From assembly GCA_900469475.1 (NCBI GenBank), contig UBXG01000010.1:485959-549958 (forward strand): a stretch of DNA of 64,000 bases, in the 5' to 3' direction. The notes beneath the pieces were generated by a model. The model made no database searches. It saw nothing but the letters and a program-made list of their open reading frames with translations, and had not been told where the DNA came from. The DNA is from Hyphomicrobiales bacterium (lineage in GTDB: Bacteria > Pseudomonadota > Alphaproteobacteria > Rhizobiales > Rhizobiaceae). Within the stretch, counting starts at the first letter, position 1. Every line of letters starts with the position of its first letter. The translations under genes were made by a program, and so were the position numbers. Of the stretch, positions 34,455 through 42,678 are shown piece after piece.

Positions 34455-35576
34455 ATGTCCGTTCGTCGACTAGCCGAAGATCAATTCCAGCCTGCCGCCT
34501 TCGCTTTCAATGCGGAGAATTCGGTCTGGGCTGAAAAGACGATCCAGAAATATCCGGAGGGCCGCCAGCAGTCCGCGATCATCCCTCTGATGATGCGTGC
34601 GCAGGAGCAGGAAGGCTGGGTCACCAAGGCGGCCATCGAAACGATCGCCGACATGCTCGACATGGCCTATATTCGCGCGCTCGAAGTCGCGACCTTCTAT
34701 ACGCAGTTCCAGCTGCACCCGGTTGGCACGCGCGCCCACGTTCAGGTTTGCGGCACGACGCCGTGCATGCTGCGCGGCGCCGAGGGGCTGATCAAGGTCT
34801 GCAAGAGCCGGATCAACGATCACGCTTTCGAGCGCAATGCCGACGGCACGCTCTCCTGGGAAGAGGTCGAATGTCAGGGCGCCTGCGTCAACGCACCGAT
34901 GGTGGTGATCGGCAAGGATACCTATGAGGATCTCACGCCGGCACGCCTGGAAGAGATCATCGATGCATTCGCCGCAGGCAAGGGTCATGAGATTCAGACC
35001 GGCCCACAGATCGATCGCGTTTTCTCCGCGCCGGAAGGCGGTTTAACGTCGCTCCTGTCGGATGAGGCTAAGGCAAAGAGCACGGCGAGCAAGGTGGCCA
35101 AGGCTACTGCTGATACCGTATCGATCCCGCCGTCCGAAGCTGCCCGTGCCAAGAGCACGGATGCGGAAACCAATAAGAGCCTGAAGACGCCGGCGACGGC
35201 GCCGAAGGAAGCAGCCAAGAACGCCAAGGCAGCGGAAGCGCAGCCGCTTTCTGGGACTGCGGCTGCCGAGCCTGTTGCCGGAAAGCCGTCGCTCGACGAC
35301 AAGAATCGTCCTGCCGGTATCGAAAGACCCGCGCAGCCGGACAATCTGCAGCTCATTTCAGGTGTTGGCCCGAAGATCGAAGGGACCTTGCATGAGCTCG
35401 GCATCTTTACCTTCGCGCAGATTGCCAGCTGGCACGAGGCCGAGCGCCATTGGGTCGACGGCTATCTGAATTTCAAGGGCCGGATCGATCGTGACGACTG
35501 GGTCAGGCAGGCTGAGGCACTCGCTAAGGGTGGCGAAGCGGAATATATCAAGGTCTTCGGCAAGAAGCCGCGGTAA
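34455..35576 (+). CDS. nuoE: NADH-quinone oxidoreductase subunit E with long C-terminal extension
   Basis: The 373 residues comprise a normal 24-kDa thioredoxin-fold subunit (about 1-190) plus ~180 extra residues. The [2Fe-2S] ligands are Cys99 and Cys104 (CGTTPC), Cys140 and Cys144 (CQGAC). Residues ~195-295 are an Ala/Lys/Pro-rich linker. Residues ~300-365 form a small module beginning NLQLISGVGPKIEGTLHELG, like a helix-hairpin-helix, and containing FKGRIDRDDWV. A very similar module ends the protein encoded between nuoF and nuoG. The extension is a rhizobial trait; its role is unknown. GATAAGG precedes the ATG. Confidence 0.95.
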   Translation: MSVRRLAEDQFQPAAFAFNAENSVWAEKTIQKYPEGRQQSAIIPLMMRAQEQEGWVTKAAIETIADMLDMAYIRALEVATFYTQFQLHPVGTRAHVQVCGTTPCMLRGAEGLIKVCKSRINDHAFERNADGTLSWEEVECQGACVNAPMVVIGKDTYEDLTPARLEEIIDAFAAGKGHEIQTGPQIDRVFSAPEGGLTSLLSDEAKAKSTASKVAKATADTVSIPPSEAARAKSTDAETNKSLKTPATAPKEAAKNAKAAEAQPLSGTAAAEPVAGKPSLDDKNRPAGIERPAQPDNLQLISGVGPKIEGTLHELGIFTFAQIASWHEAERHWVDGYLNFKGRIDRDDWVRQAEALAKGGEAEYIKVFGKKPR

Positions 35577-35586
35577 GAGGTGAAGC

Positions 35587-36891
35587 ATGTTACAGGATCA
35601 GGATCGCATCTTTACCAATATCTACGGCCTCAAGGATAAATCCCTGAAGGGCGCGATGTCGCGCGGCCATTGGGACGGCACGAAGCAAATCCTCGAAAAG
35701 GGCCGTGACTGGATCATCAACGAGATGAAGGCATCCGGCCTTCGCGGTCGCGGCGGCGCAGGCTTCCCGACCGGCCTCAAGTGGTCCTTCATGCCGAAGG
35801 AAAGCGACGGCCGTCCGCATTATCTCGTCGTCAATGCCGACGAGTCGGAACCCGGCACCTGCAAGGACCGCGACATCATGCGCCACGATCCGCATACGCT
35901 GATCGAAGGCTGCGTCATCGCTGGTTTCGCCATGGGCGCGAATACCGCTTACATCTATGTCCGCGGCGAGTACATGCGCGAGCGCGAAGCCCTGCAGGCT
36001 GCGATCGATGAATGCTACGATGCCGGATTGCTGGGCAAAAACAATAGGCTCGGCTGGGATTTTGATGTTTTCGTTCATCACGGCGCCGGCGCTTACATCT
36101 GCGGCGAGGAAACCGCGCTACTCGAAAGCCTGGAAGGCAAGAAGGGCCAGCCGCGCCTGAAGCCGCCATTCCCGGCCAATATGGGTCTCTACGGCTGCCC
36201 GACGACGGTCAACAATGTCGAGTCGATCGCCGTTGCCCCGACGATCCTGCGCCGCGGCGCCGGCTGGTTCTCCTCCTTCGGCCGTCCGAACAATGTCGGC
36301 ACGAAGCTGTTCATGCTCTCCGGTCACGTCAATCGGCCCTGCACGGTCGAGGAGACGATGGGCATCACCTTCCGGGAGCTGGTCGAAAAGCATGGCGGCG
36401 GCATTCGCGGCGGCTGGGATAACCTGCTCGCCGTCATTCCCGGCGGCGCATCGTGCCCGGTCGTTCCGGCTGCTGACATCATCGACTGCCCGATGGATTT
36501 CGACGGCCTGCGCGAGGTCAAGTCGTCCTTCGGCACGGCTGCGGCGATCGTCATGGACAAGTCGACCGACATCATCAAGGCGATTGCCCGCATCTCGGCC
36601 TTCTTCAAGCATGAGAGCTGCGGCCAGTGCACGCCGTGCCGCGAAGGCACGGGCTGGATGTGGCGCGTTCTTGAGCGTATGGCTCGTGGCAACGCCCAGA
36701 AGCGCGAGATCGACATGCTGTTCCAGGTGACGAAGCAGATCGAAGGTCATACCATCTGTGCGCTCGGTGACGCAGCCGCATGGCCGGTTCAGGGCCTGAT
36801 CCGCAATTTCCGTCCCGAGATCGAAAAGCGCATCGACCAGTACACTGCCAATGCGACGAGCCAAGGCGCTGTTCTGGAAGCAGCCGAGTAA
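35587..36891 (+). CDS. nuoF: NADH-quinone oxidoreductase subunit F
   Basis: The 434-residue 51-kDa subunit oxidises NADH and holds FMN and cluster N3. FMN/NADH-binding motifs are GRGGAGFPTG (residues 54-63), NADESEPGTCKDR and YICGEETALLESLEG. N3 ligands are Cys345, Cys348, Cys351 (SCGQCTPC) and Cys391 (ICALGD). It begins ten bases after nuoE. Confidence 0.98.
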   Translation: MLQDQDRIFTNIYGLKDKSLKGAMSRGHWDGTKQILEKGRDWIINEMKASGLRGRGGAGFPTGLKWSFMPKESDGRPHYLVVNADESEPGTCKDRDIMRHDPHTLIEGCVIAGFAMGANTAYIYVRGEYMREREALQAAIDECYDAGLLGKNNRLGWDFDVFVHHGAGAYICGEETALLESLEGKKGQPRLKPPFPANMGLYGCPTTVNNVESIAVAPTILRRGAGWFSSFGRPNNVGTKLFMLSGHVNRPCTVEETMGITFRELVEKHGGGIRGGWDNLLAVIPGGASCPVVPAADIIDCPMDFDGLREVKSSFGTAAAIVMDKSTDIIKAIARISAFFKHESCGQCTPCREGTGWMWRVLERMARGNAQKREIDMLFQVTKQIEGHTICALGDAAAWPVQGLIRNFRPEIEKRIDQYTANATSQGAVLEAAE

Positions 36892-36900
36892 GGATCGAAG

Positions 36901-37659
36901 ATGGCGAAGACCAACGATATCAGGCAGGAGAGCGGAGCGGCCGGTAATGCATCGGCCGATCTTGGCCGCGCTGCTGCCGATATATTTGGGAACACGCCGA
37001 TCATGCCGATCCATCCGCTGATGGCCCATCCTGCCGCAGCTATTGCTGCGGTCACAGCAATCGGTTTCGGCTTTACCTCGCAACTGGCCGGCGCGTTTTT
37101 GGGCGCCTTCCAGGGCGCTGTCGAAGCAACCACCCGACTGGCCGATGCCCTTGAAGACGAAAAGCATCAGGCTGAGGTCGCTGCGAAGCCGGCGGGCGTG
37201 GTCGGTGGGGCAGGGGACGCCAAACCTGTAAAGCCCAAGGCTGCAGTCAAGGAGGCTGCGGTCAAGGCTGTTGCACCGAAACCGGTTGCTGCAAAGCAGA
37301 AGCCGGCTGCCGTGAAGAAAGCCGAGCCGAAGCCCGTGGTTATCGCACCCAAGGCGGTTACGGCTCCTGCAAAGAAGACGGCGAAGGTTGAAGCCGCTGC
37401 GCCCGTCGCCGTAAAGCCGGCTCCTGCGCGCGGCCGCAAGGCAGCCGAGAAGGCTGACGACCTGAAGCGAATTTCCGGCGTCGGTCCGAAGCTGGAGCAG
37501 GTGCTGAATGGACGCGGCATCAAGCGCTTCGCCGATATCGCCGCCTGGAGCGATGCGGATATCGAGCGGATCGATGGCGAGCTCGGTTTCGAAGGCCGCA
37601 TCCGGCGCGACGACTGGGTTGGCCAGGCGAAGGCGCTGCGGCCGAAGGGCAGGAGTTAA
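36901..37659 (+). CDS. Ala/Lys-rich protein sharing the NuoE C-terminal module
   Basis: This 252-residue protein lies between nuoF and nuoG. Residues ~35-75 (PIHPLMAHPAAAIAAVTAIG and onwards) are hydrophobic and amphipathic. Residues ~90-180 are a low-complexity Ala/Lys/Pro/Val linker. Residues ~187-250 are a module DDLKRISGVGPKLEQVL with FEGRIRRDDWVGQAKAL that closely matches the tail of NuoE. It starts nine bases after nuoF, so it is made with complex I. The Lys-rich linker plus a GVGP hairpin could bind nucleic acid or a partner subunit. No enzymatic motif is visible. Confidence 0.8.
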   Translation: MAKTNDIRQESGAAGNASADLGRAAADIFGNTPIMPIHPLMAHPAAAIAAVTAIGFGFTSQLAGAFLGAFQGAVEATTRLADALEDEKHQAEVAAKPAGVVGGAGDAKPVKPKAAVKEAAVKAVAPKPVAAKQKPAAVKKAEPKPVVIAPKAVTAPAKKTAKVEAAAPVAVKPAPARGRKAAEKADDLKRISGVGPKLEQVLNGRGIKRFADIAAWSDADIERIDGELGFEGRIRRDDWVGQAKALRPKGRS

Positions 37660-37713
37660 GGTTTTCCTCGGCTGGATCGCGGCCGGGGAGGGTGAATGAA
37701 GGCGATGGAGACG

Positions 37714-37730
37714 ATGTGGGTGCCCCACAT
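37714..37730. repeat. 7-bp inverted repeat upstream of nuoG
   Basis: ATGTGGG (37714-37720) pairs with CCCACAT (37724-37730) across a 3-base loop. It is in the 238-base gap before nuoG, the widest in the operon. No T-run follows. Nothing else is evident in that gap apart from the nuoG start region. Confidence 0.35.
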
Positions 37731-37897
37731 GGCTCGATCGCAAAGCTGGTCTTGCGGGGACAAGGCTTAGCAAAGCTTATTGTGAGCAAGCTGGTGCTAT
37801 CAGGCGTCTGAGCCGCCCCGATGGCAATCCGGTTTGCGATCATGAAATTGTCTGCGGCCAGGTTGGGCTGGAGACGTGACATAGGACTGAGTGGACG

Positions 37898-39979
37898 ATG
37901 GCTAAACTGAAGATTGACGGTAAAGAGATCGAAGTTCCGGATCACTACACGCTTATCCAGGCGTGCGAGGAAGCCGGTGCCGAAGTCCCGCGCTTCTGCT
38001 TCCATGAACGACTGTCGGTGGCCGGCAATTGCCGCATGTGCCTCGTCGAGGTGAAGGGTGGCCCGCCGAAGCCGCAGGCGTCTTGCGCCATGGGCGTTCG
38101 CGATATCCGCGGCGGCCCGAACGGTGAGCTCCCGGAAGTCTTCACCAACACGCCGATGGTCAAGAAGGCCCGCGAAGGCGTGATGGAATTCCTGCTGATC
38201 AACCACCCGCTGGATTGCCCGATCTGCGATCAGGGTGGCGAATGCGACCTGCAGGACCAGGCCATGGCCTTCGGTATCGACAGCTCGCGCTATCAGGAAG
38301 ACAAGCGCGCCGTCGAAGACAAATATATCGGCCCGCTCGTCAAGACCGTGATGAACCGCTGCATCCACTGCACGCGCTGCGTTCGCTTCACGACCGAGGT
38401 TGCCGGCATCTCCGAGCTTGGCCTTATCGGCCGCGGTGAAGATGCTGAAATCACCACCTATCTCGAGCAGGCGATGACCTCCGAGTTGCAGGGTAACGTC
38501 GTTGACCTTTGCCCGGTCGGCGCACTGACCTCGAAGCCCTTCGCCTTCACGGCTCGTCCGTGGGAACTGAATAAGACCGAATCGATCGACGTCATGGACG
38601 CTCTCGGCTCGGCCATCCGTGTCGATACGCGTGGCCGTGAAGTCATGCGCGTTCTGCCGAGGGTCAACGAGCAGATCAACGAAGAGTGGATCTCCGACAA
38701 GACCCGCTTTATCTGGGACGGCCTGAAGACCCAGCGTCTCGACAAGCCCTATGTCCGCAAGGACGGCCGTCTGCAGCCGGCAAGCTGGAGCGACGCTTTC
38801 GCTGCTATCAAGTCGGCCGTTTCCGCCACCAGCGGCGACAAGATCGGCGCGATCGCCGGCGATCTCGCCTCGGTCGAGGAAATGTACGCGCTCGGCGAAT
38901 TGCTGAAGTCGCTGGGATCGGAAAATCTCGACTGTCGCCAGGACGGGACGGCGCTTGATCCGTCGCTCGGCCGCGCAAGCTACATCTTCAACCCGAGCAT
39001 CCAAGGCATCGAAGCCGCTGATGCGCTGCTGATCGTCGGCGCCAATCCGCGCTTCGAGGCTGCAGTGATGAACTCGCGCATCCGCAAGCGCTGGCGTCGC
39101 GGCAAGTTCCCGATCGGCGTGATCGGCGAAGCTGCAGACCTTCGCTACTCCTATGACTATCTCGGCGCCGGCCCGGACACGCTGGCAGATCTCGTCAGCG
39201 GCTCGCACAGCTTCGCCGACGTGCTGAAGAATGCTCAGAAGCCGATGATCATCATCGGCCAGGGCGCCCTGATCCGCGAAGACGGTGCCGAGGTTCTGGC
39301 AAACGCCGCCAAGCTCGCTGCCGCCGTCGGCATCGTCAAGGAAGACTGGAACGGTTTTGCCGTGCTGCACACGGCAGCTGCGCGTGTCGGCGGCCTTGAT
39401 CTCGGCTTCGTGCCGGGTGCAAAGGGCGTCAATGCCGCTGCCATGCTGTCGTCGATGGACGTCCTCTTCCTGCTGGGCGCCGATGAGCTCGACTTCAGCC
39501 GCAAGGGCGCCAAGTTCACGGTCTATATCGGCTCGCACGGCGATAACGGTGCCCAGAACGCCGATGTCATCCTTCCGGCGGCTGCCTACACTGAAAAGTC
39601 GGGCACCTGGGTCAACACCGAAGGCCGTGTCCAGATGGGCAACCGCGCCGGTTTCGCACCGGGCGATGCCCGCGAGGACTGGGCGATCATCCGTGCCCTT
39701 TCCGACGTGCTCGGCAAGAAGCTTCCCTTTGATTCGCTGAGAGAATTGCGCGCCAAGCTCTATGCAGCCTTCCCGCATTTCGCCGGCATCGACGAGATTG
39801 CCGAAGCTGATAGCGCCCAAATTGCCGCACTTGCGAAAAAAGCCGGCGCAATGGGCAAATCGGCATTTGCTTCGCCGATCAAAGACTTCTATTTGACGAA
39901 CCCGATAACGCGCGCATCGGCTGTCATGGCCGAGTGCTCGGCATTGGCCCGCAACAATTTCCGCGTTGCGGCAGAGTAA
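37898..39979 (+). CDS. nuoG: NADH-quinone oxidoreductase subunit G
   Basis: This 693-residue 75-kDa subunit carries the iron-sulfur wire. [2Fe-2S] ligands are Cys34, Cys45, Cys48 and Cys63. The His103/Cys107/Cys110/Cys116 set (HPLDCPICDQGGEC) binds one [4Fe-4S], and Cys155/158/161 with Cys205 bind another. The rest is a molybdopterin-oxidoreductase-like domain without active-site residues. The extra N7 cluster Cys set of E. coli is not evident. Confidence 0.97.
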   Translation: MAKLKIDGKEIEVPDHYTLIQACEEAGAEVPRFCFHERLSVAGNCRMCLVEVKGGPPKPQASCAMGVRDIRGGPNGELPEVFTNTPMVKKAREGVMEFLLINHPLDCPICDQGGECDLQDQAMAFGIDSSRYQEDKRAVEDKYIGPLVKTVMNRCIHCTRCVRFTTEVAGISELGLIGRGEDAEITTYLEQAMTSELQGNVVDLCPVGALTSKPFAFTARPWELNKTESIDVMDALGSAIRVDTRGREVMRVLPRVNEQINEEWISDKTRFIWDGLKTQRLDKPYVRKDGRLQPASWSDAFAAIKSAVSATSGDKIGAIAGDLASVEEMYALGELLKSLGSENLDCRQDGTALDPSLGRASYIFNPSIQGIEAADALLIVGANPRFEAAVMNSRIRKRWRRGKFPIGVIGEAADLRYSYDYLGAGPDTLADLVSGSHSFADVLKNAQKPMIIIGQGALIREDGAEVLANAAKLAAAVGIVKEDWNGFAVLHTAAARVGGLDLGFVPGAKGVNAAAMLSSMDVLFLLGADELDFSRKGAKFTVYIGSHGDNGAQNADVILPAAAYTEKSGTWVNTEGRVQMGNRAGFAPGDAREDWAIIRALSDVLGKKLPFDSLRELRAKLYAAFPHFAGIDEIAEADSAQIAALAKKAGAMGKSAFASPIKDFYLTNPITRASAVMAECSALARNNFRVAAE

Positions 39980-39991
39980 GGGCAGAGGACT

Positions 39992-41035
39992 ATGGATTCA
40001 TTCGTTTCGACCTATCTCTGGCCGGCGCTGATCATGATCGGCCAGTCTCTGCTGCTTCTGGTCTGCCTGCTGATTTTCATCGCCTACATTCTGCTTGCCG
40101 ACCGTAAGATCTGGGCAGCCGTGCAGCTGCGCCGTGGCCCGAACGTCGTCGGCCCCTTCGGCCTGTTCCAGTCCTTCGCCGACTTGTTGAAGTTCATGTT
40201 CAAGGAGCCGATTATCCCGGCCGGCGCCAACAAGACCGTATTCCTGCTGGCTCCGCTGGTTTCGGTGGTATTGGCGCTGTCGACCTGGGCTGTCGTGCCT
40301 GTCGCGCAGAACTGGGTTGTCGCCGACATCAACGTCGGCATCCTCTACATTCTGGCGATCTCGTCGCTCGAAGTTTACGGCATCATCATGGGCGGCTGGG
40401 CTTCGAACTCGAAGTATCCGTTCCTCGGCGCGCTCCGTTCGGCCGCGCAGATGGTGTCCTACGAAGTTTCGATCGGCCTCGTCATTGTCACCGTGCTGCT
40501 CTGCGTCGGTTCGCTGAACCTGACGGATATCGTGCTGTCCCAGCAGACCGGGCTCGGCACCAAGCTCGGCCTGCCGGCCTCGTTCCTCGACTGGCACTGG
40601 CTGTCGCTCTTCCCGATGTTCATCGTATTCTTCATTTCGGCGCTGGCTGAAACGAACCGTCCGCCCTTCGATCTTCCAGAAGCGGAATCGGAACTGGTTG
40701 CCGGCTTCATGGTCGAATACGGCTCTTCGCCCTACATGATGTTCATGCTCGGCGAATATGCCGCCGTCGTCCTGATGTGCTCGCTGACGACGATCCTCTT
40801 CCTCGGTGGCTGGCTGCCTCCGGTCGATATCTGGATCCTGAACTGGGTTCCGGGCATCATCTGGTTCCTGCTGAAGTCGTGCTTTGTGTTCTTCATGTTC
40901 GCGATGGTGAAGGCTTTCGTGCCGCGCTACCGCTATGACCAGCTCATGCGCCTTGGCTGGAAGGTTTTCCTGCCGCTGTCGCTCGCCATGGTCGTTATCG
41001 TTGCATTCGTGCTGAAGCTGACGGGATGGGCATGA
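39992..41035 (+). CDS. nuoH: NADH-quinone oxidoreductase subunit H
   Basis: This 347-residue membrane subunit links the peripheral arm to the membrane arm and lines the quinone channel. About eight hydrophobic helices are visible. RRGPNVVGPFGLFQSFAD and ETNRPPFDLPEAESELVAG are the conserved acidic loops of this subunit. It starts 12 bases after nuoG. Confidence 0.97.
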   Translation: MDSFVSTYLWPALIMIGQSLLLLVCLLIFIAYILLADRKIWAAVQLRRGPNVVGPFGLFQSFADLLKFMFKEPIIPAGANKTVFLLAPLVSVVLALSTWAVVPVAQNWVVADINVGILYILAISSLEVYGIIMGGWASNSKYPFLGALRSAAQMVSYEVSIGLVIVTVLLCVGSLNLTDIVLSQQTGLGTKLGLPASFLDWHWLSLFPMFIVFFISALAETNRPPFDLPEAESELVAGFMVEYGSSPYMMFMLGEYAAVVLMCSLTTILFLGGWLPPVDIWILNWVPGIIWFLLKSCFVFFMFAMVKAFVPRYRYDQLMRLGWKVFLPLSLAMVVIVAFVLKLTGWA

Positions 41036-41075
41036 TGATGTCGACCCTCGCTTCAAGCAGATTTGGAGGTTGAAG

Positions 41076-41567
41076 ATGGCCGGAATTTCCAACGCCGTCA
41101 GCTCGCTGTTCCTCAAGGAATTTGTCGGCGCATTCTTTTTGTCGATGCGTTACTTCTTCAAGCAGAAGGCAACGATCAACTACCCGTTCGAAAAGGGGCC
41201 GGTCAGCCCGCGCTTCCGCGGCGAACATGCGCTGCGCCGTTATCCCAACGGCGAAGAGCGTTGCATCGCCTGCAAGCTCTGCGAAGCCATCTGTCCTGCC
41301 CAGGCCATCACCATCGAAGCCGGGCCGCGCCGCAACGACGGCACCCGCCGCACGGTGCGCTACGACATCGACATGGTGAAGTGCATCTATTGCGGCTTCT
41401 GCCAGGAAGCATGCCCGGTCGACGCCATCGTCGAAGGGCCGAACTTCGAATTCGCCACCGAAACCCGCGAAGAGCTCTATTTCGACAAGGCGCGGCTTTT
41501 GGAGAATGGCGACCGCTGGGAACGCGAAATCGCGCGCAATATCGCGATCGATTCGCCGTACCGCTGA
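41076..41567 (+). CDS. nuoI: NADH-quinone oxidoreductase subunit I
   Basis: This 163-residue ferredoxin-type subunit has two [4Fe-4S] sets: Cys63/66/69 with Cys73, and Cys103/106/109 with Cys113. GGAGG at 41065-41069 fixes the ATG at 41076. An N-terminal amphipathic segment docks it to the membrane. A 149-base gap follows before nuoJ. Confidence 0.97.
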   Translation: MAGISNAVSSLFLKEFVGAFFLSMRYFFKQKATINYPFEKGPVSPRFRGEHALRRYPNGEERCIACKLCEAICPAQAITIEAGPRRNDGTRRTVRYDIDMVKCIYCGFCQEACPVDAIVEGPNFEFATETREELYFDKARLLENGDRWEREIARNIAIDSPYR

Positions 41568-41568
41568 G

Positions 41569-41638
41569 CGGAGTTTTGAATATGTCGTGACAGGCGGCCG
41601 TTTGTCGCCGTCGCGGTTGAATCTAGACCGGAGTTTTG
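41569..41638 (+). repeat. 10-bp direct repeat in the nuoI-nuoJ gap
   Basis: CGGAGTTTTG occurs at 41569-41578 and again at 41629-41638, sixty bases apart. Between the second copy and nuoJ lie short GC-rich self-complementary stretches (for example CGGAC-CTATC-GTCCG). It may mark a small duplication or a processing region. The function is unknown. Confidence 0.35.
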
Positions 41639-41716
41639 TCGGACCTATCGTCCGGCCTGGCTCCATCGGGCAGGGAAACTCCCGGCTGCCCGGGGGAAGA
41701 CGAAAAAGGCACCAAC

Positions 41717-42331
41717 ATGGGTCTGCAGGCTCTTTTTTTCTATATCTTCGCCTTTGTCGCTGTGGCGTCGGCGTTCATGGTCATCTCGGCGCGGAATCCG
41801 GTCCATTCGGTCCTGTTCCTCATCCTGGTATTCTTCAACGCGGCCGGCCTCTTCCTTTTGATGGGGGCTGAATTCCTGGCGATGATCCTGCTGGTCGTTT
41901 ATGTCGGCGCCGTGGCGGTTCTCTTCCTCTTCGTCGTCATGATGCTCGATATCGACTTTTCGGAGTTGAGGGCCGGCATCCTGGAATATGCGCCGATCGG
42001 TGCTTTGATCGGGGTCATCCTTGCGGCCGAGCTCATCGTCGTCATCGGCGGCAGCGTGATTTCGCCGACGATCGCCAAGACCGTCGCCATGCCGATCCCG
42101 GCGCTGACGCAGCGGACCAACACCGCCGCCCTCGGCGATGTGCTCTATACCAATTACGTTTACTTCTTCGAAATCGCCGGCCTTGTGCTGCTGGTCGCGA
42201 TGATCGGCGCAATCGTGCTGACGCTGAAGCATCGCACGCATATCAAGCGCCAGAACATTTCCCAACAGGTCGCCCGCACGCCCGCGACCGCCGTCGAGGT
42301 GGTCAAGGTCAAGCCGGGGCAGGGCGTCTGA
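41717..42331 (+). CDS. nuoJ: NADH-quinone oxidoreductase subunit J
   Basis: This 204-residue subunit has five hydrophobic helices, starting LFFYIFAFVAVASAFMVI and including the conserved LVVYVGAVAVLFLFVVMML, which contains the pi-bulge helix of this subunit. The ATG at 41717 fits family length; the open frame upstream to 41636 is Gly/Pro-rich and not family-like. The C-terminal 25 residues are hydrophilic and basic. Confidence 0.95.
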   Translation: MGLQALFFYIFAFVAVASAFMVISARNPVHSVLFLILVFFNAAGLFLLMGAEFLAMILLVVYVGAVAVLFLFVVMMLDIDFSELRAGILEYAPIGALIGVILAAELIVVIGGSVISPTIAKTVAMPIPALTQRTNTAALGDVLYTNYVYFFEIAGLVLLVAMIGAIVLTLKHRTHIKRQNISQQVARTPATAVEVVKVKPGQGV

Positions 42332-42362
42332 GGCGAGGCACGAGGATCAAAGGAACAAGAAC

Positions 42363-42671
42363 ATGGTCATCGGACTTTCCCATTACCTCACGGTCAGCGC
42401 CATCCTCTTCGTGCTCGGCGTCTTCGGTATCTTTCTGAACCGCAAGAACGTCATCATCATCCTGATGTCCGTCGAGCTCATATTGCTCGCCGTCAACATC
42501 AACATGGTCGCCTTTTCGTCGTTCCTCAACGACATCGTCGGCCAGGTTTTCGCTCTATTCATTTTGACCGTCGCTGCCGCTGAAGCTGCGATCGGTCTCG
42601 CAATTCTCGTCGTCTTCTACCGCAACCGCGGCTCGATCGCGGTCGAAGACGTCAACGTGATGAAGGGCTGA
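42363..42671 (+). CDS. nuoK: NADH-quinone oxidoreductase subunit K
   Basis: This 102-residue protein has three membrane helices. The proton-path glutamates are Glu38 (MSVELILL) and Glu74 (AAAEAAIGLA), matching E. coli Glu36 and Glu72. AAAGGAAC precedes the ATG. Confidence 0.97.
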   Translation: MVIGLSHYLTVSAILFVLGVFGIFLNRKNVIIILMSVELILLAVNINMVAFSSFLNDIVGQVFALFILTVAAAEAAIGLAILVVFYRNRGSIAVEDVNVMKG

Positions 42672-42678
42672 TAAAGCT

